From Paguma larvata (Eukaryota; Chordata; Mammalia; Carnivora; Viverridae), in NCBI GenBank assembly GCA_030068075.1, contig CM057827.1, positions 69,020,500 to 69,084,499 on the forward strand: 64,000 nt of DNA. Reading direction: 5' to 3'. Within the stretch, counting starts at the first letter, position 1. Each line of letters opens with the position of its first letter. Shown in pieces: positions 1-10,671 of this stretch. The notes beneath the pieces were generated by a model. That model worked only from the letters and a program-made list of their open reading frames with translations. It did not search any database and was not told the DNA's origin. Position numbers and translations under genes: made by a program.

Positions 1-1867
1 AAAAGAGGAGCACTCAGTATTATTTCATTGGTTTCACTATTCATCTCCTTATCCTGAAGCAAAATTTAACCCTAAGAATGGTCTGGCATTATTGGAGTTG
101 CTGTATCCAAACTTGGTATTCCAGCTTGGGGTAGAAGAAAGCAAGGTAGACTGATACAAAGTTAAGGCAAATTGATGAACTCTGATTTGCTGTGGATTCA
201 TATGCTTTGTTGGATTTTCAAGTTTTTCTTCAGAAGCACGCTCAATAAATTATTACATTCTGCAGGACAGAAAGTAGCAGATTGCTTATGGGTGTTAGGG
301 GAGGTTGGAGGGGGAGAGAGAAGTGGAAGGCAATGAGAATGATTCAGTCCACCCACATGTCTCTGATATACTGGAAATAGGATTTTCTGAAACCCAGGGT
401 CAGATTCTTACTAACGCTGGAAAAAAAAAAAAAAGGAAGAAAAAAGAAAAGTCCTAAGGCTTTTTAAAGTTGCCCAGTTTTCTCAGGTCCATACATTTCC
501 AGAGCATACTTTAGCCACCTGAAGCTCAAAGGCCACCATTTTGTTTATTTGGTTCTTGCATGATTTCTGTCAACTTCCTTCTGATTAACTGTACTGGTAA
601 TATTACAAAAGCAACGGGTGACCAAGACTGGCTAAGCAGCAACTTGTATACTGGCTGGATTCTTTGAATTTGCATTATATTTGATCTGTTGCTACTCTAA
701 AAGAAAATAACCCTTTGGTTTTTCACAAATCTGGGATCTTCCCTAGTACATTGGTTATCATACATACAGGCATACCTCATCTAGATCTGTCTTTTCCTTT
801 AAATAGGGCAGGGTGAAGGCAGGGAGGTTACTCAATTAATAATGCCACAAATATTTATTCCATAACTATGACGTTCCTAGGAAGTACAGTGGAGAATAAG
901 CATTTATGAAATATAATGATTTCTTCAGAAACTTACACTGCAATGAGGAGAGGCCATGCCAAGCATTCCATGTGAAGAGTAAGAGAGGCTCAGGCAGTGG
1001 ATAAGAAGAGGCCAGAAACTGAGGCCGCCCATTCATGCTCCAGAGATGATGGAAAGATGCTAAGGGCATTCTAATCTGAGCCACATTTCAAAGTAAACTT
1101 TCCTAAGGTCAGTTTTTTTTCACCTGCTGTTTGTCGCACACTGAAAAATTCCTAAGGGAAGATGATTGAATAAAATTATTTTTTATCTTCGCAAAAGATT
1201 TTCAGATCACATAAATAGTAAAAAGGATTTCTGATGATTTCTTTAGAAAGAAAAATAAAAAGCAAGACAGCTGCTATTTAAATTAACAAAGAAATGGAGC
1301 TATAACCCTTTAAGAGTTCTTTCTAAATTAAGAGCGATATTTTTTTGCTCTGTTTTTTATTGTATTTTCCTGTCTTCCCTCATCATACAAGAAAGTACTT
1401 TATAATAATAAACTCTATATTCTACATACTTGTTTGAGAAGTTCATTAGTAGACAATTCAAAGAAGATTCTGGTAATCTTTCATAAGGTTACACTCCACT
1501 CTACTGTGCCTTGAGAATGATTCCATTAAAAGGGCTTAGAATTAACACTGTTATTTCACACAACCCATCTTAGTGATATTTTTTTTAATCTCTTACGAAA
1601 CTATGAGGAGCAAGCAAGGGACATCAAGGATTTTAAAGAATATCACCCTAATAAAAATATGAAAATCTTGAAAATCTTAGCCAAATATAAACCATGGGGG
1701 GGCAGTCCTTAATGTTCTAAGTTAGGTTTGTTCTTGAGGTCTTCCCCCCCCTCAAAAAAAAAAAGATTTGAGAATGTTACTCACATAAAATTCAAAATAA
1801 GCCTCTATTTATGCCCACATATTTGATCTCCCAAACATGAGAGACCTATAGACTTCAAAGTAACATT
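1..1867. other. Single-copy sequence, no gene seen
   Basis: I see no supportable gene. There is a 14-base A run at 421-434. The part from about 840 to 1085 has the look of a very old interspersed repeat (AAATATTTATTCC followed by a CTTACACTGCAATGAGGAGAG-like stretch), but I cannot name a family. The short frame across 866-1084 has no domain. Confidence 0.5.
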
Positions 1868-1998
1868 TAGAGTCTCTTGACCCTAGATGAACATTTGAAT
1901 CACCTGGGAGCTTTCAAGACTGCACTCCTATTTTTCTTCAGATTAATTAGTATTTTTTTTAAGTTCCTCAATGATTCCAATGTACAGTCAGGGCTGAA
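1868..1998 (+). mobile_element. MER5-like hAT DNA transposon fragment
   Basis: The stretch contains TTTGAATCACCTGGGAGCTTT near its left end and GATTCCAATGTACAGTCAGG near its right end, the paired motifs of the small non-autonomous hAT-Charlie elements of the MER5 group. The middle is diverged and AT-rich. It is non-coding and immobile; the short frame at 1877-2113 is incidental. Confidence 0.45.
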
Positions 1999-3044
1999 AT
2001 ATACTATTTTCTTATTCTTCGATAGTTATTTTATTTCTACGGCTTCATGTTTTTTAAATACTCTTCCAAAGAATTTGTTTGATCCCTGCCTGCATATACT
2101 CATAATTTTCTAAATAATTCTATATCATATTCTATTCCCTAATCTTCTGGTTGACCTTTCTTTCAATTTTGTACTGTAGTCTTCAATCTAGGAAGACTCT
2201 TCAGTCCAAAACTGCGATGTACCCACACTGCTACATTTATGTTGATTTATAAATTACTCTCACCCAAGCACTAATGCAAGGCACACGATAAAAAACAAGT
2301 GACAGTCTCTAAAAATTAATTGGTTCCATAAATCCCTAGACAGCATTGATGGTGGGAGTGTCTTATGAAGTAACAGACTACTGATAAATCAGGTTGACTT
2401 ATATGGAATTTCGATTTCAGAAATGTTAGGCATTTCGATCCCAAATCATAAACTCGGATCCTAGCCTGAACCTGATGTAACTATATGCTGCTAAATTTCA
2501 GACAAATGAAGAATCTTGATAAAACAATAGCTTTTTCTGGGTTATCCATTTCTACTAAGGTTGTGGCTGATAATCCTTGGAGTTGGAATAAAAACTTTCT
2601 ACTTAAATATGATTTTATGTTTTCCTAAACCTAGAAGAGGCAGAGAGTTCCACTGACATTTGCCAGATAAATGCTTGTGGTGGTTTGAGTTTGTCACTGC
2701 AGCTCAGTGTTGAACAGATCCTATAAAAATAAATTCCTCTGTACAAGAAAGAAACTACAGTTTCATATATGTTTCCCTAGAACACATCAAATTTTGACCA
2801 TGTCTGAAATGTACTAATTTTTTTGCTTCAGGTTTTCTTATGGAAAATGAGTCATTCCAATCCAATCTCTGTTCTTAGAATGACATTCAGGTCAGATTAA
2901 AACCAGAACCATGTGAACAGGTGAATGGCTGGCACAAAAGGAAACCATAATCTTTGTAAGGACATGGAGTTTAGGTAGCTGTTACCTACATAAGAGTGAC
3001 CTAACAAACATTAGAGTCCAAAAAACCATTGGACTAAGATGGCC
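1999..3044. other. Single-copy sequence, no gene seen
   Basis: AT-rich sequence with no recognised repeat, no splice-bounded frame and no RNA gene. Confidence 0.45.
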
Positions 3045-3160
3045 CCCTAAGATATGTGATCCTAGGCAAGCTATTTAATCAGTCTCTCAGTTTTGTTATC
3101 TTTAATGGATTTAACACCCACCTTATATGGCTGGGAGGGAGGAAATAACAGAACACCCAC
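3045..3160 (+). mobile_element. MIR SINE fragment
   Basis: The segment TGTGATCCTAGGCAAGCTAT, then a TCTCTCAGTTTTGTTATCTTT stretch, matches the conserved core of MIR (the GTGTGACCTTGGGCAAGTTA... CTCAGTTTCCTCATCTGTAAA region). It is an ancient tRNA-derived SINE relic, truncated at both ends. Confidence 0.5.
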
Positions 3161-3198
3161 ACAGCATTTGAGGTGTATCTGATTTATAAATGCAAGTC

Positions 3199-3389
3199 GG
3201 GAGGCACCTGGGTGGCTCAGTTGGTTGAGCATCTGAACTTGGCTCAAGGTCATGATCTCGTGGTTCCTGAGTCCCAGCCCCACATCGGAATTGCTTCTGT
3301 CAGCACAGAGGTGTTTCAGATCTCTGTCCCCCTCCCTATGCCCCTCCCCCACTTGTGCTCTCTCAAAAATAAACATTAAAAAATAATAA
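3199..3389 (+). mobile_element. CAN-SINE (tRNA-derived, feline type)
   Basis: The head GGCACCTGGGTGGCTCAGTT carries the tRNA-like A box; the body then has TCATGATCTC, a degraded B box, a CT-rich region and an AATAAACATTAAA tail. Imperfect target-site duplications flank it: ATAAATGCAAGTC at 3186-3198 and ATAAATGTATGTC at 3390-3402 (11 of 13 match). The diverged body suggests an older copy. Reading frames here on both strands are SINE-derived. Confidence 0.93.
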
Positions 3390-3402
3390 ATAAATGTATG
3401 TC

Positions 3403-4557
3403 TGTTTTATAAATGTACAAGGATGCACAACAGAGATGTGTCTCTTATGATGGAAATACACAAAGCTCTGTATCTCTGTTAAGCCACATGTAGCCATAGG
3501 AAAACATAAACGAAAAGAGAAATACTCATTTAAGGAAAAAAAAAACCTTAATCCCCTAGCTCTTCTTTCCAGAAATGGGGCCACACATATTACCAAACCA
3601 GGAGGGAGCAAAGCTACTGCTCTTACATTAGTCACAGCCCCCTTTGTTTACCAAGAATGCTTTAGAAGATGAATTAAGTAATAAGGAAATAGCTCTCACC
3701 AGTGAGGCCAGTGAGCTGATAAAACTATTAGTTCAGTTCGAGGACCACAAAATTCGTTATTAGGGTCTAGCTGGCTGCGCTTTCCAATTTATAATGATTA
3801 TGTTTCCTCCAATGGATGAGACAGCTAACTCAGTCCCACTTTGAGACACATTTTTGAGCTCCAAATGATGATCCCACTTGTCTGTTAACATCAATAAGAA
3901 TATACCAACGAATGTCACATCTCCTCTCCCACTAATCTTGGGATGTGTTAAGTGCAACACACACTTTGAAAACATCGCTCCATTGTATTTCTCTAACTTA
4001 AGAGGAAATGATTAGAATAGGTGAAAATGCCCCAAGACATCAGTAGGGTTGCTATGATGCTCCTTCATTCCCTCCAAGTTACAGCGTTCAATGGCACAAT
4101 TATATCCTAAAGTGAAAGACCTGCACTTAATATGTACTCAATGGGCACTTATTATGTAGTGGATAAACTTATCAAAACTCTTATGAAAGAGTTTTGGGCT
4201 CAGCCTGAGAATAAATATTTGAAGGATTTGAGATTCTCAGGAGTAAGAGGATAGAGTCACAGGAAAGAGCATAGGAGGAACAGTAACACATTTAACATTT
4301 AAATGTGTTAGAGGAGAACACAGGACTGGAATATGAGTCTTAACAAAACCTAGACAGATGTCCCAATCAACCAGATGAGATGAATAGGAGAGCAAGGTTC
4401 CACATGAAGGTTCTCAGGGAAGACACTGAGACCAGAGTAAAAAAGATCCAACTTTGTAGCACCATGTCCTCTTCCTCTTCCTCATCTGAAAAGAAACGTG
4501 AGATAAAGTGACTTAAGAAAGGAATGTACTGACCTTGTTCCCTGAGTCTATTTTGAA
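3403..4557. other. Single-copy sequence, no gene seen
   Basis: I see no recognised repeat or gene between two SINEs. Frames at 3363-3635 and 3760-3975 are short and without domain signal. Confidence 0.45.
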
Positions 4558-4575
4558 CAAAACATTTGATTTCTT

Positions 4576-4790
4576 CTGTTTTTAAATTTTTTTAACATTT
4601 ATTCACTTTTGAGAGAGACAGGGTGTGAGCAGGGGAAGGGGCAGAGAGAGAGGGAGACACAGAATCCGAAGCAGGCCCCAAGCTCTGAGCTGTCAGCACA
4701 GAGCCCAACACAGGGCTTGAACCCCCAAACCGTGAGATCATGACCAAAGCCGAAGTTGGACGCTCCACTGACTGAGCCACCCAGGTGCCC
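4576..4790 (-). mobile_element. CAN-SINE, full length, minus strand
   Basis: Read on the minus strand it starts GGGGCACCTGGGTGGCTCAG and ends in a CT-rich region plus A-rich tail (the T-rich sequence near 4583-4595). An exact 18-bp target-site duplication, CAAAACATTTGATTTCTT, lies at 4558-4575 and 4791-4808. The clean duplication and moderate divergence fit insertion in carnivore or felid ancestry. Frames at 4592-4831 are SINE translations. Confidence 0.96.
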
Positions 4791-5009
4791 CAAAACATTT
4801 GATTTCTTTTGAATTCATCTGATAAGAACATTTCAGAGTGTGCAAGGTGGAGAATTTCATTCCCCTAGTAAAACTCTTTAGTCGTTTAATAATTTGGTGT
4901 TATGTTTGATTTTAGAAAAATGAGTTTAGGTCAGGCCTATTTGTTCTAACAATGAAAATCAATACTATATAGAACATACACTCTACTAGAAAAAAAAATT
5001 CAGCTCAAC

Positions 5010-5225
5010 TCATTTGCCAAATAATAACTAAGCATGTAGGAAGTATACAGCATAACAGATTGTTAAATACTTTATTGTGGATCTTGAATAAAGGTATTTT
5101 ATATACTATCTCATTAATATGCACAAAAAGACTAAGTGAAAATAAGGTGTCGGGTCACACAACAGTAAATGATGAAGCTATATTCCGTTTTAACTCCTGT
5201 TCTATGCTCTCAACCATGTCCTGAG
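5010..5225 (-). mobile_element. MIR SINE, minus strand
   Basis: The order CTAAGCATGTAGG... ATATACTATCTCATTAATAT... GGTCACACAACAGTAAATGA... CTCCTGTTCTATGCTC is the reverse-strand layout of MIR (3' end first, then the CTCATTTAATCCTCACA region, then GTCACACAGCTAGTAAGTGG). It is an old, diverged copy. Confidence 0.55.
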
Positions 5226-5623
5226 ACCAAATCCCTTGTCTTAAGTCTCTTATATTCAAAAGGACAGAGAAGGTAAGCATTCAAATGACATATCTAGTGC
5301 AATAAGGCAGGTGAATACAAATTAAGTCATCCCAGATGATCACGACATGACAGACCTAAGAATGCAATATTTAAAGAATGAGGAACTGATATTCGAAAAC
5401 AAACTATGTTGTGAGTTTTAAGCCAGAATTCTAAAATTGTATTTAGTGTTTAAAACCAGAGGCATTTTATTTGTAAAATAGTTGATACTGAGAAGCTAAA
5501 AGGATCCTCGTGAGTTACTGAGTCCAGTCTCATTCCAAAATAAAAATTGTTTCGAAAGAATTCCCCCAAAAGTGTCAGATCTTGGCATCTTATACTCCCA
5601 AATTCCTATAATGTCTTTATGTC

Positions 5624-5835
5624 TTTTTTTTTTATGTTTATTTATTTTTGAGAGACAGAGAGACAGAGTACAAGTGGGGGAGGGGCAGAGAGAGATGGAG
5701 ACACAGAATCCAAAGCAGGCTCCAGGCTCTGAGCTGTTAGCTCAGAGCCCGACACAAGGCTCAAACCCATAAACCATGAGATCATGACCTGAGCCAAAGT
5801 TAGATGCTTAACAGACTCAGCCACCTAGGCGCCCC
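5624..5835 (-). mobile_element. CAN-SINE, full length, minus strand
   Basis: The minus strand begins GGGGCGCCTAGGTGGCTGAG and runs through TCATGATCTCATGG to a CT-rich tail and T-rich (plus-strand) end. Flanking repeats are TCCTATAATGTCTT at 5604-5617 and TCCTATTGTGTCTT at 5836-5849 (12 of 14 match). Frames at 5572-5824 come from this element. Confidence 0.95.
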
Positions 5836-5849
5836 TCCTATTGTGTCTT

Positions 5850-6853
5850 GATACTCACCACATATTAAACAGAGAGGCCAACCCAACTGTGTCAAATTCT
5901 CTCCGTCCCCTTTTGTAATTAAATGTTTCCTTAACAATATATTCTAATAACACCCAATGTATGTATCGAATCCCTTTTTATTCCCAGAAATTGCTTAGTA
6001 CAATTTTTAGTTTGCTTTATTTCATATTCTCTTTTCTCATAAATAAGTATTTGAGTACCAACTAAATCAGAACCTCACACACCTGAGGGTGCATAAAGTT
6101 ATGATTCCTTTATGCATGGCCCTATGGAAGCTTGCATTTAAGAGAGGCTCATGCATTAAGAAAGAAACTCCAATAACCATACAAAGTTCTAAAGACTGCA
6201 ATAATCATGTCGAAGCACCACAGAAGTTATCAAAAGTTCTAGAGGTGAAGAAGCCCTTTGTATAGGCCCTGCAGGATGGGAAAACTTAAAAGAAAAGGGC
6301 TCACCTGATAAATTAAAATTTTAATCCTTAATTAACTATTTAATTCCAATAAGCATTTCTTATTCGAACTCCTATGGGCTGTGAAACAAAAGATGCAAAA
6401 GGAAGCTGAAATACAATTTAGGAAGAATCAACTAAATCAGTTTGTTTCCTACTTGGGCCCAACATGTCTCCCTTATTCCACATCATTCTCTTTCTCGCAG
6501 ATTTCCCGTTAGCTTTCATTTCTAATAAACTCAGTCAACAAGATAGATAATGTGTCGTGCTCAAAATCTTTATTCCATAGTTTCAAAAATTCTGTAAAAG
6601 TTGGGTTCCGAAGGAGTTAGTTGAGTAATACTTTCTACTTGACAAGCATGAGAATTAAGCCGGAAGCAAATGGTTTGGAAAAGTTTATTAGCTAGGATGA
6701 GTCCAGCATGACACAGTCTCTGAACAACAGTCCCATTTGCAGGACATTAGGCTGAAGACAATGTCAGTTTTCCTTCAACAGGGAGATGGTACAGAAACAG
6801 TGAATGAGTGATAATGGAAAAAGCCTTTCAAGCAAGATCAAAACACATGCACA
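5850..6853. other. Mostly single-copy sequence
   Basis: I see no gene. About 6105-6310 (CCTATGGAAGCTTGCATTTA... and a downstream GTTCTAGAGGTGAAGAAGCC) resembles an ancient mammalian interspersed repeat that I cannot assign to a family. Confidence 0.4.
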
Positions 6854-7072
6854 GGGGCGCCTGGGTGGCTCAGTCGGTTGAGCGTCCGACTTCGGCTCAG
6901 GTCGTGATCTCGCGGTCTGTGAGTTCGAGACCCGCATCGGGCTCTGTGCTGACGGCTCAGAGCCTGGAGCCTGCTTCACATTCTCTGTCTTCCTCTCTCT
7001 CTGCCCCTCCCCCACTCATGCTCTGTCTCTCTCTGTCTCAAAAATAAAAATAAAACATTAAAAAAAAAAAAA
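6854..7072 (+). mobile_element. CAN-SINE, young and full length
   Basis: The copy is nearly consensus-like: GGGGCGCCTGGGTGGCTCAG head, GACTTCGGCTCAGGTCGTGA, CTCTGTGCTGACGGCTCAGA, CT-rich region and an A-rich tail of about 12 A. A short duplication ACATGCACA lies at 6845-6853 and 7073-7081. The low divergence, including kept CpG sites, makes it one of the younger copies here. Frames at 6764-7047 are SINE translations. Confidence 0.97.
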
Positions 7073-7125
7073 ACATGCACACACAGACAACGCCCTCCCA
7101 CACACACACATACACACAACACACT
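7073..7125. repeat. CA-rich simple repeat
   Basis: A run of CA dinucleotides interrupted by GACAACGCCCTCC and T substitutions directly follows the SINE tail; it may have grown from the CACACA in the target site. Confidence 0.8.
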
Positions 7126-7319
7126 AAACAGTGTTTCATTCAGAATCTGCAAATCGCTGGAGTCGGACAGAGGTGATGAGAAGAGATTGCTTTCTTTCTT
7201 ACCACCTGGTCCAGAGACTCTAGATATTTACAACAATTTATAGCTCAGAAAAGAAGAGCAAAGTGCACACAAACTTTTCCAGCAGATAAATCTCACAGGC
7301 CTCTACAGAAAACGAGCTC
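7126..7319. other. Single-copy sequence
   Basis: No gene or named repeat. On the minus strand, GCTATAAATTG (about 7239-7249) looks like a TATA motif upstream of nothing I can identify. Confidence 0.35.
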
Positions 7320-7680
7320 AGCCTTCAGGGAGCAGCAGTATCTAGGAGGAGAGCCGGGAAGGGAGGGGCGGGCTCCAAGCACGGGAATTTTACCAATCCT
7401 AAGAAAGCGGAACCGCAGTAGCAGCTGCAATACAAGGAAGGAAACTGTTCAGGGAGCAACTGCTCTAGTAATCGCATTTAAAAATGGGAACCGAATTTGC
7501 AAAATACCTGAAAGAATCAGTATTCAGCATGCTCGTCCTGGGGGGTATGGAAATGCCCAGGACCACCAAAGGCCCGGGAGTACTGGAAGGACTGAATAGA
7601 TCGCAAACAGAAAAATCAAAACTTTTGCAAAGCACACTCGTCAGAAGCTACGTAGGGTAATGCACAGAGTCCGGGAAGGT
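7320..7680 (+). other. GC-richer block with a 58-codon frame; possible but unproven promoter or first exon
   Basis: This stretch is richer in G+C and CpG than its surroundings and includes a GC-box-like GGGAGGGGCGGGC at about 7361-7373. Downstream, an ATG at 7484 in good context (A at -3, G at +4) opens a 58-codon frame ending at 7660 (begins MGTEFAKYLKESVFSMLVLG). A possible splice donor, GGGGGGTATGG, lies at about 7540-7550. I recognise no protein family. It could equally be chance in single-copy DNA. Confidence 0.2.
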
Positions 7681-8029
7681 TCTTCTCTTCTGGGTCTGTC
7701 TTCACATTTGTAAAATTAAGACGCTGGCTTAGCTGATTCCTAAAAGTTTTGTCAGTATTAAGATTCTATGAGTTCTGTGAAGTGCTCTGATGAAAACTAT
7801 ACAAAATAACACAATGGTAAAGGCAGCAGCAACAATACTCAACTGCGGAGACAGGGACTGCTGACGACCCCTTGTGCTACACGGAAGACCCCAACATTCA
7901 AGCAAGGTTGGTGGAATCCAACTCACTCCAACTCTCCAACCCAAATTCTGTATCAAATTGTTAAGAAATTTACCATGTCCTGTGCTGTGTGGATACCATG
8001 ACTTCACAGCATTTAATACCCTAAGCCCT
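7681..8029. other. Single-copy sequence, no gene seen
   Basis: I find no repeat or gene. The minus-strand frame at 7729-8007 has no domain I recognise. Confidence 0.45.
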
Positions 8030-8537
8030 CACTAAAATCCTCCTTGGTTTCCATTGCCCCAGATACGATCCCAAACTCCTGAACCATATCTACAAGATCC
8101 AATACGATCTGACCCTGGGCTTTCTCTTCGACCTCACCTCCCACCATCTCCCTCTGGTTTACTTCACCTGAGACAACTGGCCCTATTTTTGTACTTTGGG
8201 TGCTTCAAGCTCATCCCAACCTGGATGCCTTTTTCCTTCCGCCTGCAAAGACTCTTCCCTGCCCAACAACAGGCCAGCTCCTTAACATCATTTATGTTTT
8301 GCTCCAAATGTCACTTAACTAAGAACCCATTCCTGAGTCCCCCACTAGTCACTTCATGAGAATGCTCTTGTATTTTTCCAGCGTACTTATCATTTTCTGA
8401 GATTAAATTACTTGTTTACACGTTTATTTTCTGTCTTCCCCAGCTAGATCGTAAGACGAATGAAGGCACAAATGTGATCTGTTTAATGTACTCCTCAACA
8501 TCATAGAGGCTCAAAAACTGTCTGTTGAATGATTAAA
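8030..8537 (+). mobile_element. L2 LINE, 3' end
   Basis: The order of motifs follows the L2 3' end: CCCAAACTCCTGAACCATAT, TACAAGATCCAATACGATCT, CTCCAAATGTCACTTAACTA, CCCCAGCTAGATCGTAAG and a final GAGGCTCAAAAACTGTCTGT, TTGAATGA. It is an ancient, 5'-truncated, inactive copy. The 101-codon frame at 8054-8359 lies inside it and is not a gene. Confidence 0.8.
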
Positions 8538-9024
8538 CCACAATTTAAGTATCAGCACCTTTATTTTACTAAGAAATCTCATATAAAATGTTTAGTGATT
8601 TGCTCAAGTGAAACCCTCTAGTAAATAATCTTCAGATTAATGCCTGGGACTTTAAATAACCTCTCTAATAGAATTTGCTTCTGCCTTTCTGGAGTATTCC
8701 ATCCGATTGATCCTAGAAGCCATCTCTCATCATTCTTTTTAAGTGGAGCAAACTACCTCGGTGTAGGGTCTATTTTCACTCAAGTGTTAGAGATTAGGTT
8801 CGGGGGGGGGGGGGGGGCGGGGAGGGCGGTCTTAGCATAAGACTAGGGATGAAATTTGATACTTAATAATAATTAAAAGTCTTATTTTTCTATCATGAAG
8901 AGAAAGAAAGGGATCATGAGGTAGTTGGGGAACATAAGTAATTTGAGACTTTGGTATATTTCAATATCGGCAGTCACTGGAATAAGAGTGACGGATTTGA
9001 AATTGTGTTCAGTGATGTACCGAA
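8538..9024. other. Single-copy sequence with a G run
   Basis: No gene seen. The only notable item is the G tract near 8802, listed separately. Confidence 0.4.
8802..8830 (+). repeat. G homopolymer (16 G) with G-rich flank
   Basis: Sixteen consecutive G at 8802-8817 are followed by CGGGGAGGGCGG. The tract could form a G-quadruplex. Such runs are often miscounted by sequencers, so the length may be wrong. Confidence 0.9.
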
Positions 9025-9231
9025 ATGTTTCACAGCATGGGCTTGAAAGTCCGGAGCTGAATCCCTTCCCTGCCATCTCTGTATGACCCTGTGGCCTATC
9101 TGCGCTTCACTTATAAACAGAGGTTACTACCATACACTTGATGCAGATTAAATGAATTTACAGATAGAAAACTCTTAGGTCAGAGCCTGGCATGGAGTAT
9201 CAATCAACACATGCTAGCTGTCGTTATTATC
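9025..9231 (+). mobile_element. MIR SINE
   Basis: Core motifs in order: GGGCTTGAAAGTCCGGAGCTG, TGTATGACCCTGTGG, a GAGGTTACTACCATACACTT stretch, GATTAAATGAATTTACA, CAGAGCCTGGCATGG and a terminal GTCGTTATTAT. These match MIR from the tRNA-like part to the 3' end. Confidence 0.75.
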
Positions 9232-9686
9232 GCTAGTTTACTCTTTTCACTGTGAGATCTCACATTGCAAAAGACATTAGTCACTTAATTTACAGGTGAA
9301 CCTTGTTATACCACAATAATCTCTTCAGTAGCTATGGATCTTTCACTCATATGTTACTGTATACCACCCGAAACCTTATACAATGTGCTGACAGCTCTAC
9401 TGACCTAGCTCAAGGAATTTCGGTGGGCTCCTCCCCTCCATTCTAAATCCCTGTTCTCTGCCAGTAGCTTCAAACTTTTGGGTTACTTTCAGTCTGACCC
9501 CTGTGGACTAACCTCTAGGTTATATTTTTCACAAGGCTTTCTCTTTAGCTTTGCCCCTGGCATCTCTCAGTTGGTTCTTGCTCCTTGGTGAGCATCTTGA
9601 TGGCTACTCTGGGTCATGCTGACTCAAGTTGGGTCTAGTATCCTGCACTCCTGTTTCTATGGAGAAGGACATGAAATTACTGATAC
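9232..9686. other. Single-copy sequence, no gene seen
   Basis: Pyrimidine-rich in part; no frame or repeat I can support. Confidence 0.4.
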
Positions 9687-9697
9687 TACAATAGGGC

Positions 9698-9924
9698 ATC
9701 CTCAGGACACCTTGGGAGTTCAGTCGGTTAAGCATCTGACTCTCGATTTTGGTTCAGGTCATTGTCTCACAGTTGTGGGATCGAGGCCCACATGGGGCTC
9801 GTGCTGAGCATGGAGCCTGCTTAAGATTCTCTCTCCCCTCTTTCTGTCCCCTCCCCCACTAGTACTCTCTCTCTCTCTCTCTCAAAATAAATAAATAACA
9901 TTTTAAAAAGAAAAGAAAAAAAAA
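9698..9924 (+). mobile_element. CAN-SINE, older type
   Basis: The head is degraded (CACCTTGGGAGTTCAGTCGG). The body has GGGATCGAGGCCCACATGGG and GTGCTGAGCATGGAGCCTGC, wording closer to the general carnivore SINE than the felid subfamily, then CT repeats and an AATAAATAACA tail. Exact 11-bp duplications TACAATAGGGC flank it at 9687-9697 and 9925-9935. Confidence 0.92.
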
Positions 9925-9935
9925 TACAATAGGGC

Positions 9936-10451
9936 TTCTCAACACGGTGTAGTTTAACAAAGTTGAGCCTGTATTCCAACTTCTATGGGACTGAGTCAAG
10001 ATGTCTAACCTAGAAAAGAATGGACATCACTTATGTAGTGTGAATTCATATCCTTTTCTTTACCAGGCTCATAAGGAATATCTTCTTTATATTCTTACTT
10101 TTTAATACCATCATCCTTTGGTTAGAAAACATTTTCCGACAAATTCTTCTTCCACATTTCTCCTCTGCTTCCTCCAGGCACTGTATGCTCAAAATGTCTT
10201 TAAATATACTTGAACGCTACAAAAGCCCACCATATTTCCTGGATCCTCATTAAAATTCTTGGCTAGAGAGTACCCTGCTCTCTCCATACTTGCAAACATT
10301 TCCTTATTTCCTAACTCAGAATCTTTTACAAAATTGCTTTCAAAGGTAAACTTTAGCTAGGTGTTTCCAGGAAGCGAGAATACAGGAACTGAAATACCAT
10401 CACATGCCACATGTTCTATCATCTTATTTTTATTAAGAAAGTTTTTAGTAA
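9936..10451. other. Single-copy sequence, no gene seen
   Basis: Pyrimidine-rich, AT-rich sequence between two SINEs; nothing recognised. Confidence 0.45.
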
Positions 10452-10671
10452 GAGGCGCCTGGGTGGCTCAGGCAGTTAAGTATCCAACTCTTGATCTCAG
10501 CTCAGGTCATGATCTCGTGGTTTGTGAGTTTGGGCCCCGTGTGGGGCTCTGTGCTGACAGTCCGGAGCTTGCTCGGGGTTCTCTCTCCCTCTCTCTCTAC
10601 CCCTCCCCTGCTCGTGTTCATGCACTCTCTCATGCTCTCTCTCAAAATCAATAAATAAACTTTTAAAAACA
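10452..10671 (+). mobile_element. CAN-SINE
   Basis: GAGGCGCCTGGGTGGCTCAG head, TCATGATCTCGTGGTTTGTG, CTCTGTGCTGACAG, a CT-rich region with two CATGC repeats and a CAATAAATAAACTTTTAAAA tail. No clear target-site duplication is visible, so it is probably old. Frames at 10361-10762 partly translate it. Confidence 0.94.

Noticed and set aside
3199..3389. tRNA gene
   Set aside because: The A and B box-like signals belong to the tRNA-derived head of SINEs; no cloverleaf of the right length can be drawn.
4592..4831. Recurrent GTWVAQSVERPTSAQVMISRF-type frames across the window
   Set aside because: These are all translations of the same CAN-SINE head, seen at many positions; shortened here as one entry.
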